10,691 nucleotides of DNA from Candidatus Nealsonbacteria bacterium RIFCSPHIGHO2_02_FULL_43_13 (GTDB taxonomy: Bacteria; Patescibacteriota; Minisyncoccia; Minisyncoccales; MHMH01): contig MHMD01000005.1 in NCBI GenBank assembly GCA_001819295.1, forward strand, positions 1 through 10,691. The letters run 5' to 3'. A program made the position numbers and the translations under genes. Under the pieces are notes generated by a model that saw only the letters and a list, made by a program, of their open reading frames with translations, made no database searches and was not told the DNA's origin. Shown here in pieces: positions 1 through 6,135 of this stretch (positions are counted from its first letter, which is position 1; each line of letters starts with the position of its first letter).

Positions 1-2
1 CT

Positions 3-878
3 TATTTACAGGTGCCAGAATATGATAATCTTGAAAAAATTAAAGCCGCAATAATGACCGGGGCAACCCCGCGAAGCATGGGAAATTGGAGAACGCTCGC
101 CAAATTAGTGGCGATTAAAGCGTTTTTGGAAGCTCAGCAGGGTCAAGACGCAAAAGCGGTGGAAGACTTATTTGTGATTATTCGCCTCGGCCATTTAATT
201 CAAAATGCGAATAATGGTATTATGGGATATTTGAATGGGCAGAATATGAAAATAAACGGCGTTGATATGTTATATAAATTAATCGGAGATGAGAAATTGG
301 GGATAGCCGTCCTTAAAGAAATTCCCGATTCTTTAAAAGAGTATGAAGACATAAGAATTGGTTTAAGTAATATCTTTAAGGGAGAATATATAAACTATTC
401 TTTATATCTTGAAAAAGGCGAAGAAATGACGGGCGAAAAATTACCGTCACAATTAAAGGAACAATATAACACAATTATCGCTCAATACTATCGCGACTAT
501 GTTAGTGGCGCAAAAGCAGATAATTATTCTCAATATGCTGAACCAGATTACATTTCTTCTATAAAAGATCCTACCCTAAAATCACTTCTTGATATTGTTT
601 TAATAAACGGCTCGAGCATGATTCAACAGCGATTTCTCCAGAAATTTTACATAGAAGGAATATCTTTATTGGTTTCTTTGCGCCTTAACGATATTTTGCC
701 CGATAGCTTACCCAGAGATCCATTTAGCGGAAATCCTCTTCGCTACGATAAAGATAAGAAAATCTTGTATTCGGTGGGACCAAGCGGGCAGGACAAGGGA
801 GGCACATCTTTGGTTCAGCCGGCTTTTTTCACTGAATTAAAAGAAATGGAAAATCCCAGCATTCTTTTATCTCCATAA
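3..878 (+). CDS. Helical protein with C-terminal DPFSG/YSVG motif, 5'-truncated
   Basis: The reading frame is open to the left edge, so this is the C-terminal part (291 visible residues) of a longer protein. A GTG at 12 could serve as a start but has no ribosome binding site, so I treat the gene as truncated. Numbering from that GTG, residues 26-65 are helical and resemble the arginine/leucine-rich repeat (R-x-LA-x-L, then a small-residue G-x-x-x-AVEDL segment) seen in large secreted proteins of Planctomycetes, Lentisphaerae and Omnitrophica. Residues 234-264 hold the matching tail motif: a DPFSGNPLRY core, an LYSVG strand and a Gly/Asp/Lys-rich turn. That pairing is recollection of a family of unknown function, not a search result. 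The stop lies 3 bp before the ABC ATPase, so the gene probably belongs to the same transcript. A surface or secreted role is plausible, but no signal peptide can be seen because the N-terminus is missing. Confidence 0.7.
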   Translation, partial: YLQVPEYDNLEKIKAAIMTGATPRSMGNWRTLAKLVAIKAFLEAQQGQDAKAVEDLFVIIRLGHLIQNANNGIMGYLNGQNMKINGVDMLYKLIGDEKLGIAVLKEIPDSLKEYEDIRIGLSNIFKGEYINYSLYLEKGEEMTGEKLPSQLKEQYNTIIAQYYRDYVSGAKADNYSQYAEPDYISSIKDPTLKSLLDIVLINGSSMIQQRFLQKFYIEGISLLVSLRLNDILPDSLPRDPFSGNPLRYDKDKKILYSVGPSGQDKGGTSLVQPAFFTELKEMENPSILLSP

Positions 879-881
879 AAT

Positions 882-1556
882 ATGCCAGAGCCAATTATTA
901 AACTAGAAAATGTTTGGAAAATATACCAATTCGATAAAGTGGAGCTGGCTGTCTTAAAGGGCGTCACCCTCGATATCAATCAAGGCGCTTTTATCGTAAT
1001 CTTAGGGCCTTCGGGTTCGGGTAAATCAACCCTGTTAAACATGCTGGGGTGCTTAGACTTGCCAAGCAAGGGAAAAGTATTTTTAGATGGCCAGGACATT
1101 TCCAGAATGTCAGAAGATGCTCTCGCCCAGGCCAGAGGCCAGAAAATAGGCTTTGTTTTCCAGCAGTTTAATTTATTGCAAAACCTTAACGCCCTTGAAA
1201 ACGTCATGCTACCCATGATTTTCCAAGGCAGGCCGGAGGCAGAGAGAAAAAAACGGGCACAATCTCTTTTAGCCTCTCTGGGATTACAGGATAGGGTTTT
1301 GCACCGCCCGTCCGAACTTTCCGGCGGCGAACAGCAAAGAATCGCTATTGCGAGGGCGCTGGCCAATAATCCGGAAATCATCGTGGCTGACGAACCGACC
1401 GGCAATCTGGATTCCATGACCGGTCAAAAGATTATGGAAATTTTGATCGATCTTCATAAAAATGAACGCAAAACGATTGTCGTCGTCACCCACGACCCGA
1501 TAATCGCCGATTACAGCAATCAAGTGGTACATATTAAAGACGGACAAATCATCTAA
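882..1556 (+). CDS. ABC transporter ATP-binding protein, MacB/LolD type
   Basis: This is a 224-residue nucleotide-binding subunit that hydrolyses ATP to drive an FtsX-type permease. All motifs are intact: Walker A GPSGSGKST at residues 42-50, Q-loop FQQF at 93-96, signature LSGGE at 146-150, Walker B IIVADEP at 166-172 followed by TGNLD, and the H-loop histidine at 204. The EPTGNLDS sequence and the length are typical of the MacB/LolD/FtsE branch, which moves lipoproteins, peptides or other envelope cargo rather than importing small nutrients. The ATG sits 3 bp after the upstream stop with no Shine-Dalgarno sequence, so translation is probably coupled. Its TAA overlaps the ATG of the permease (TAATG), which makes the two-gene pairing secure. 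The substrate cannot be read from sequence; a CPR cell with a single membrane would use such a pair for export or envelope remodelling. Confidence 0.95.
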   Translation: MPEPIIKLENVWKIYQFDKVELAVLKGVTLDINQGAFIVILGPSGSGKSTLLNMLGCLDLPSKGKVFLDGQDISRMSEDALAQARGQKIGFVFQQFNLLQNLNALENVMLPMIFQGRPEAERKKRAQSLLASLGLQDRVLHRPSELSGGEQQRIAIARALANNPEIIVADEPTGNLDSMTGQKIMEILIDLHKNERKTIVVVTHDPIIADYSNQVVHIKDGQII

Positions 1557-2773
1557 TGTTACAAGAATATTTTAAAATCGCGGTCAAAAACTTAAGAACG
1601 AGGCAGTTGAGAAGCTGGCTGACGATTTTAGGTATTGTTATCGGCGTCTTTTTAATTATGTCTCTACTTTCTTTGAGCCAGGGATTAAAAAACACGGTTC
1701 TACAGCAGTTAAAAGCAGTAGGCACTGATATTGTCATGATTATGCCGGGCAGCGTATCTGATATTATGACGACGCTGATCGGCAGCGTTAAATTATCGGA
1801 GGAAGACTTGAATATCATCCGAAAAACTCCGGGGGTCAAAATCGTTATCCCCAGCGTCTATAAAGGAGAAATCGTAAAATACCAAAATGAAAGCAAGACA
1901 GTTATTTTAAACGGCCTGGATATAAGAAATGCGCTTGATGTTTATATCGACGACATGGGCATGAAAATAAATACCGGAGGCTGGGCCGTACCCGGCAAAA
2001 GGGAAGTGATGGTCGGCAGTTTGGTGCCGACTGAGATTTTCCCGGGCATGAAAATAAACACGCTAATTAATATTAAGGGAAAACAATTTGAAATTGTCGG
2101 TATTTTAAAATCTATGGGGTCGAAGCAGGATGATTCAATGCTGGGCATGGACCTGGAAATTTACCGCAGTGTTACCGGAGAGAGGCAAGGAGCACCTCAA
2201 GCTGTGGCTAAAATAGCTGCAGGTTATTCGGTGGAACAAGTTGCGAAAAGCATTAAAGCCAATCTTGAAAATCAAGCTAAAAGGCGTGCCGGTAGGCAGG
2301 GAGAAAATTCTTACTCTGTTTTCACCTCTGAGGCAATGTCCGGGATAGTGGGTGGTATTATGGGAATTATCCAAGTTGTCGTTTTCGCTTTTGGGAGTAT
2401 TGCTGTAGCAGTCGGAGGTATCGGTATTATGAATACGATGTACACCTCGGTCAGGGAACGAACGAGAGAAATCGGTATTTTAAAAGCCGTGGGGGCCAAA
2501 AATTCAACTATTGTTTTAATTTTCCTGATTGAGTCGGGAATTATCGGCTTAATCGGCGGGCTAGGAGGCATGATTCCGGGCCTGGGCTTAGCTAAGCTTA
2601 TCCAGGCCTTCGGCCAAGTTCACCCTATTTTTTATATCGAAGCATCCGTGACGCCGGGTATCATCATTTTCGGTTTATTGTTCTCTTTCGGCGTAGGCTG
2701 CCTCTCGGGATTCTTCCCCGCAAGAAGCGCCGCTAAATTAAAACCGGTTGAAGCATTAAGGAGATACGAGTAA
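1556..2773 (+). CDS. ABC transporter permease, MacB-like (MacB_PCD + FtsX)
   Basis: This 405-residue membrane subunit is the partner of the ATPase just upstream, whose stop codon overlaps its ATG. The layout is the classic four-helix MacB type. A first membrane helix lies at about residues 20-42, after the conserved LRTRQLRSWLTILGI entry. An extracytoplasmic MacB_PCD domain spans roughly 43-260, and three C-terminal helices lie at about 265-295, 317-345 and 366-388. The FtsX-domain signature is intact: GIGIMNT, then SVRERTREIGILKAVGA at 298-313, and a C-terminal FPARSAAKLKPVEALRRY at 387-404 that contacts the ATPase. The length is typical of stand-alone MacB permeases in Gram-positive and CPR genomes. 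Residues 241-249 are a short basic Arg/Gly-rich stretch in the external domain. No periplasmic MacA-type partner or TolC is visible, so export across one membrane is the more likely mode. Confidence 0.95.
   Translation: MLQEYFKIAVKNLRTRQLRSWLTILGIVIGVFLIMSLLSLSQGLKNTVLQQLKAVGTDIVMIMPGSVSDIMTTLIGSVKLSEEDLNIIRKTPGVKIVIPSVYKGEIVKYQNESKTVILNGLDIRNALDVYIDDMGMKINTGGWAVPGKREVMVGSLVPTEIFPGMKINTLINIKGKQFEIVGILKSMGSKQDDSMLGMDLEIYRSVTGERQGAPQAVAKIAAGYSVEQVAKSIKANLENQAKRRAGRQGENSYSVFTSEAMSGIVGGIMGIIQVVVFAFGSIAVAVGGIGIMNTMYTSVRERTREIGILKAVGAKNSTIVLIFLIESGIIGLIGGLGGMIPGLGLAKLIQAFGQVHPIFYIEASVTPGIIIFGLLFSFGVGCLSGFFPARSAAKLKPVEALRRYE
2757..2764 (+). promoter_or_regulatory. Shine-Dalgarno for the cobalamin/radical SAM gene
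   Basis: TAAGGAGA lies inside the last codons of the permease gene, with 12 bp between it and the ATG at 2777. It is the only clear ribosome binding site in front of a protein gene in this window. The spacing is slightly long. Confidence 0.55.
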
Positions 2774-2776
2774 TTT

Positions 2777-4267
2777 ATGAAAATTTTATTACTTTGGCCA
2801 AAGTTTCCCGCTACTTTCTGGAGCTTTAAATCAGCTCTGCCTTTTATTGCCAAAAAAGCAGCCTTTCCGCCGCTGGGACTTTTAACCGTAGCCTCATTAC
2901 TGCCACAAAAATGGGAGAAAAAACTGATCGACTTGAACGTTGAAAAACTTCAAGATAAAGACATTCTTTGGGCTGATCTTGTCTTTATCTCGGCCATGGC
3001 GATTCAAAAAGATTCGGTTTTAGAATTGATTGGAACGATTAAAAAATTCGGTAAAAAAATCGCAGCGGGCGGACCGCTTTTTACCACCGACTATGAAGAT
3101 TTTTCAAAAAACATCGATTACTTTGTCTTAGACGAAGGCGAAGTAACCTTGCCTTTATTTCTGGCTGATTTAAAGAGGAGAGCCTTAAAAAAGATTTACC
3201 GTTCGAACATCAAGCCTGATATCAAAACAACGCCTCGGCCGGCTTGGGAGCTGATCAAGTTTAAACACTACGCTTCGATGTGCGTGCAATATTCCCGGGG
3301 TTGCCCTTTTAACTGCGAATTTTGCGATATCGTATTTTTGAACGGTAGAATTCCCCGAACTAAAGACAAGGAACAGATTTTAGCGGAACTCGACGCTTTA
3401 TACGAGCGAGGCTGGCGGGAGGGCGTCTTCTTTGTTGACGATAATTTCATCGGCAACAAGATGACTTTAAAAAAAGAAATTCTGCCAGCCATCACCCGCT
3501 GGCAAGAAGAAAGACGCTATCCCTTTTCTTTCAACACTCAAGTCTCAATTAATTTGAGCGACGATGAAGAGTTAATGGATTTGATGACAAAGGCCGGTTT
3601 TAATTCGGTTTTTGTCGGCATTGAAACGGTTGAAAACGAAAGTTTGAAAGAATGCCAAAAATCGCAAAACTTAGATCGCGACTTATTGATAGCTGTAAGG
3701 CGCATTCAAAAATACGGCTTCCAGGTTCAAGCGGGGTTTATTTTGGGATTTGACAACGATACTTCTTCGATTTTCAACCGAATGGCTGATTTTATCCAAA
3801 AAAGCAAAATCACCATGGCCATGGTGGGGCTTTTGCAAGCCATGCCCAAAACAAGGCTGTGGCAAAGATTAAAGGAAGAAAAACGCTTATTAGGCCGAGC
3901 CAGCGGCAATACCGATGGTACTTTAAACTTCATCCCGAAAATGAACCATCAATTTTTAGTTTCAGAATATAAAAAATTGGTTAAGCATATTTATGCGCCG
4001 AAGCAGTACTCCCAAAGATTGATTTCTTTTTTAAAGGAATATCAGCCGAAAAGACTTAAAAGGTATCAGGTAAATTTCAATGATTTTAGCGCTTTGCTGA
4101 AATCGTTCTGGATTTTGGGAATCAGAGAAAAAGAAAGATTCTATTTCTGGAAGGTTTTTTTCTGGTGCCTTTTTAAAAGACCGAAAACCTTGCCTACGGC
4201 TGTCAGGCTCGCGATTTTTGGATTCCACTTTCGCAAAGTTTCAGAAAATAACAAATTAAATCAATGA
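2777..4267 (+). CDS. B12-binding-domain radical SAM protein, DUF4070-like C-terminus
   Basis: This 496-residue enzyme combines an N-terminal cobalamin-binding fold (about residues 1-140, with PPLGLLTVAS at 31-40 and FVLDEGEVTLP at 116-126) with a radical SAM domain. The [4Fe-4S] cysteines are C176, C180 and C183 in the context YSRGCPFNCEFCDI. The stretch VFFVDDNFIGNK (217-228) and the VFVGIET strand (278-284) are hallmarks of the class B methylase-like family that includes hopanoid enzyme HpnP. The tail from about 395, rich in Trp/Phe with YFWKVFFWCLFKRP near 456-469, matches DUF4070. The DxHxxG cobalamin-ligating histidine motif is not visible, as is common in this family. The reaction is unknown; radical methylation of a lipid or small molecule is the usual guess. 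The ATG follows the permease stop by 3 bp with an AAGGAG upstream, and the end overlaps mltG by ATGA. Confidence 0.9.
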   Translation: MKILLLWPKFPATFWSFKSALPFIAKKAAFPPLGLLTVASLLPQKWEKKLIDLNVEKLQDKDILWADLVFISAMAIQKDSVLELIGTIKKFGKKIAAGGPLFTTDYEDFSKNIDYFVLDEGEVTLPLFLADLKRRALKKIYRSNIKPDIKTTPRPAWELIKFKHYASMCVQYSRGCPFNCEFCDIVFLNGRIPRTKDKEQILAELDALYERGWREGVFFVDDNFIGNKMTLKKEILPAITRWQEERRYPFSFNTQVSINLSDDEELMDLMTKAGFNSVFVGIETVENESLKECQKSQNLDRDLLIAVRRIQKYGFQVQAGFILGFDNDTSSIFNRMADFIQKSKITMAMVGLLQAMPKTRLWQRLKEEKRLLGRASGNTDGTLNFIPKMNHQFLVSEYKKLVKHIYAPKQYSQRLISFLKEYQPKRLKRYQVNFNDFSALLKSFWILGIREKERFYFWKVFFWCLFKRPKTLPTAVRLAIFGFHFRKVSENNKLNQ

Positions 4268-5088
4268 AAAAGAGAACCATTCTATTAATTACTCTGATCG
4301 GTTTTCTTGCTTTAATGGTTGGCGCGCCAAAAAGCCTTGCTCCTCAAAAAGAAGCGCTTTTTACTATTAATAAAGGCGAGGGATCTAAAGATATCGCTCT
4401 TAATCTGGAAAAAGAGGGAATGGTCTGGTGGGGGCAGCTTTTCCGCGCCTACGTGCTTACCAGGGGCACTGCCAACAATATCCAAGCTGGTACGTACCGG
4501 ATTTCGCCCAGAATGAGCCTTTTCACGATAGCTGAAAAATTCGCTTCAGGCGATGTCGCTAAAGAAATCGTTACTATTCCTGAAGGATTCACTTCAGGGC
4601 AAATCCATCAAAAACTTAAAAATATTATAGCGTCTGATCAAGCTATCTTAGCTCGAGAAGAAGGTTATCTTTTCCCAGACACCTACGTGATCCCTTATGG
4701 TTTGGAACTTAACAAAGTTATTGAATTGATGAAAGATAATTTCAATCAAAAAACAGCCGGCTTGAAAATCACTCCCCAAGCCATGGTGATGGCCTCGATT
4801 CTGGAAAAAGAATTAAAAATTAAAGAAGATAAAGAAATTGCTTCGGGCCTTCTCTGGAAAAGAATCAGGGTCGGCATGCCCTTGCAGGTTGATGCTTTCA
4901 TGTGGACGTACCAAAACAGAGGATTGCCCGAATTTCCCATTGCCAATCCGGGGCTAGACAGTATTAAAGCCGCGCTTTCTCCGAAAGATAGTCCTTACTG
5001 GTATTATCTTTCCACGCCCGAAGGAAAAACTATTTTCAGCAAAACTTTAGAGGAGCACAACATCGCAAAAGCTAAGTATCTAAAATAG
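4264..5088 (+). CDS. mltG: Endolytic murein transglycosylase MltG (YceG-like)
   Basis: This 274-residue membrane-anchored enzyme cleaves nascent peptidoglycan strands and so sets glycan length. A single N-terminal membrane helix spans about residues 4-21 after MKKR, placing the domain outside the membrane. A LysM-like subdomain (about 30-105) contains AGTYRISP. The catalytic domain shows EGYLFPDTY at 133-141, the active-site segment MASILEKE at 176-183 (E181 is the likely catalytic glutamate by alignment with E. coli E218), RIRVGMPLQVD at 200-210, and IANPGLDSIKAALSP at 226-240. It is shorter than E. coli MltG (340 residues), mainly at the N-terminus. The ATG overlaps the TGA of the preceding gene (ATGA), which fixes the start and implies coupled translation. 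The gene implies that the organism makes a peptidoglycan wall. Confidence 0.95.
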   Translation: MKKRTILLITLIGFLALMVGAPKSLAPQKEALFTINKGEGSKDIALNLEKEGMVWWGQLFRAYVLTRGTANNIQAGTYRISPRMSLFTIAEKFASGDVAKEIVTIPEGFTSGQIHQKLKNIIASDQAILAREEGYLFPDTYVIPYGLELNKVIELMKDNFNQKTAGLKITPQAMVMASILEKELKIKEDKEIASGLLWKRIRVGMPLQVDAFMWTYQNRGLPEFPIANPGLDSIKAALSPKDSPYWYYLSTPEGKTIFSKTLEEHNIAKAKYLK

Positions 5089-5091
5089 GGC

Positions 5092-5119
5092 TTGACATTG
5101 TTTTAAGGGGGAGTATAAT
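5092..5119 (+). promoter_or_regulatory. Sigma-70-type promoter of the rplJ-rplL operon
   Basis: A perfect -35 TTGACA (5092-5097) and a perfect -10 TATAAT (5114-5119) are separated by 16 bp. The -35 begins 3 bp after the mltG stop codon. Transcription should start near 5126, just before the base of the leader helix. It gives the ribosomal protein genes their own supply independent of the upstream operon. Confidence 0.9.
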
Positions 5120-5130
5120 TCAATTTAGCT

Positions 5131-5185
5131 GTAGACAAGAGGCGTTCCTAAGTCCTCTCGAGGCGAGAGGTTTTGCTTTGTCTAC
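5131..5185 (+). promoter_or_regulatory. Structured L10 leader (autoregulatory 5' UTR of rplJ-rplL)
   Basis: Between promoter and rplJ the transcript folds into a closed structure. GTAGACAA (5131-5138) pairs perfectly with TTGTCTAC (5178-5185). Inside, CCTCTCG (5154-5160) pairs with CGAGAGG (5164-5170) around an AGG loop, leaving a purine-rich internal loop at 5139-5153. Position, size and shape fit the L10 leader family (Rfam L10_leader), where the L10(L12) complex binds its own mRNA and represses translation. The assignment rests on the fold and on the gene immediately downstream; I could not run a covariance model. The helix ends 19 nt before the rplJ ATG. Confidence 0.75.
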
Positions 5186-5204
5186 GGATAAAGCATTTTT
5201 TTAT

Positions 5205-5687
5205 ATGGCACTAACTAAAACGCAAAAAGGTAAAATTCTTAACGATTTGAAAGAAAAAGTCGAAAAACAAAAAGCGATCGTTTTTGCCGCAATTACCGGG
5301 TTGAAAGTTAAAGATCTTTCCAGCTTAAGAAAGCTGATGAGAAGCAAAGACTGCGAACTGAAGGTCGCCAAAAAAACCTTAATCTCTAAAGCCTTTCAGG
5401 GGAAAAAAATTGAGTTTGACGTCAAAAAACTGGAAGGAGAAGTGGCCCTGGGATTCGGCTACAAAGACGAGGTTTTGCCTTTCAAAACCATTTACGATTT
5501 TGCGAAAGATCACGAAAACTTGAAAATCTTAGGCGGCATCATGGGTGTAGAGGTTTTAGATAAAAGCAAAGCTTTAGAATTTGGACAAATGCCGACCAGA
5601 GATGAACTTTTAACAAGATTAATGGCCAATATTTTGCGCGGGGGTTTAAGAAATTTAGTTTACGCATTATCACAAATTAATAAATAA
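5205..5687 (+). CDS. rplJ: Large ribosomal subunit protein L10 (uL10)
   Basis: L10 anchors the L7/L12 stalk to 23S rRNA and helps recruit GTPase factors. The 160-residue product is close to the usual 165-175. The N-terminal RNA-binding domain shows DLSSLRKLMRSKDCELKVAKKTL at about 37-59. The short C-terminal helix at about 130-160, with ELLTRLMANILRGGLRNLV, is the L7/L12 docking tail. I start at ATG 5205 (MALTKTQKGK). An in-frame TTG at 5178 would add nine residues but lies in the 3' strand of the leader helix and is not credible. No Shine-Dalgarno precedes the ATG, only an A/T-rich stretch. The gene is followed after 13 bp by rplL, the usual pair. L11 and L1, often found upstream, are absent here and replaced by mltG. 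Confidence 0.95.
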   Translation: MALTKTQKGKILNDLKEKVEKQKAIVFAAITGLKVKDLSSLRKLMRSKDCELKVAKKTLISKAFQGKKIEFDVKKLEGEVALGFGYKDEVLPFKTIYDFAKDHENLKILGGIMGVEVLDKSKALEFGQMPTRDELLTRLMANILRGGLRNLVYALSQINK

Positions 5688-5700
5688 TTAATAAAAATTT

Positions 5701-6135
5701 ATGGCAGACGAAATCAAACCTGCCTCGCCGGCAGGCGGGGAAAAAATACCTGTCTCCGAAGACGGAAAAAAGATGATCGAAATCATCAAAGGGATGAAGA
5801 TTGCCGACTTAAACAATGTGGTCAAGGCAATCGAACAGGAATTCGGCGTTTCCGCGCAAGCTCCGGTGGCTGTAGCTGCGGCAGGAGGCGCTGCAGGAAA
5901 TGCAGCCGAAGAGAAGTCTTCTTTTAATATCGAATTAAAAGAGGTGGGAGCTAAAAAGATTGAGGTGATTAAAATAGTCCGAGATTTAACCGGTAAAGGA
6001 TTAAAGGAGGCTAAGGATTTAGTGGATGCCGCCGCCGCCGCTCCTCAAATGGTGAAAGAAAACGCCAAGAAGGAAGAAGCGGACGAAATCAAAAAGAAAT
6101 TTGAAGCTGCCGGAGCCAAGGTAGAATTGAAATAG
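5701..6135 (+). CDS. rplL: Large ribosomal subunit protein L7/L12 (bL12)
   Basis: This 144-residue protein is the multicopy stalk protein that stimulates EF-G and EF-Tu. The N-terminal dimerisation domain is at about residues 22-50, followed by an Ala/Gly hinge at 52-70 and a canonical C-terminal domain at 73-144 ([26 protein letters not shown] region). It is longer than the usual 120-130 residues in two places. The N-terminus has an extra segment that includes residues 7-13 (PASPAGG), encoded by a 21-bp palindromic repeat. The C-terminal domain has a five-alanine run at 110-114, encoded by four GCC codons and one GCT, where E. coli has a shorter Ser-Ala-Pro turn. The start has no Shine-Dalgarno. 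The stop abuts the stop of the convergent gene, and a hairpin terminator lies 30 nt downstream. Confidence 0.95.
   Translation: MADEIKPASPAGGEKIPVSEDGKKMIEIIKGMKIADLNNVVKAIEQEFGVSAQAPVAVAAAGGAAGNAAEEKSSFNIELKEVGAKKIEVIKIVRDLTGKGLKEAKDLVDAAAAAPQMVKENAKKEEADEIKKKFEAAGAKVELK
5719..5739 (+). repeat. 21-bp GC-rich palindromic element, copy 1 (inside rplL)
   Basis: The arms CCTGCCT (5719-5725) and AGGCGGG (5733-5739) form a 7-bp stem with one G-U pair around the loop CGCCGGC. The element differs at one base from the reverse complement of the copy at 7221-7241. It is far more GC-rich than its surroundings, starts exactly on a codon boundary, is 21 bp (seven codons), and encodes PASPAGG in a low-complexity N-terminal extension. 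Confidence 0.75.

Noticed and set aside
980..1417. 145-codon minus-strand frame opposite the ABC ATPase
   Set aside because: It is a shadow of a strongly conserved gene, with no motifs of its own and no start signals.
2281..2301. Possible degenerate third copy of the palindromic element in the permease gene (GCCGGTAGGCAGGG, encoding RRAGRQ)
   Set aside because: Only the right half resembles the element and needs a base insertion, and no stem forms. It may be a decayed copy, but evidence is too weak for a feature.
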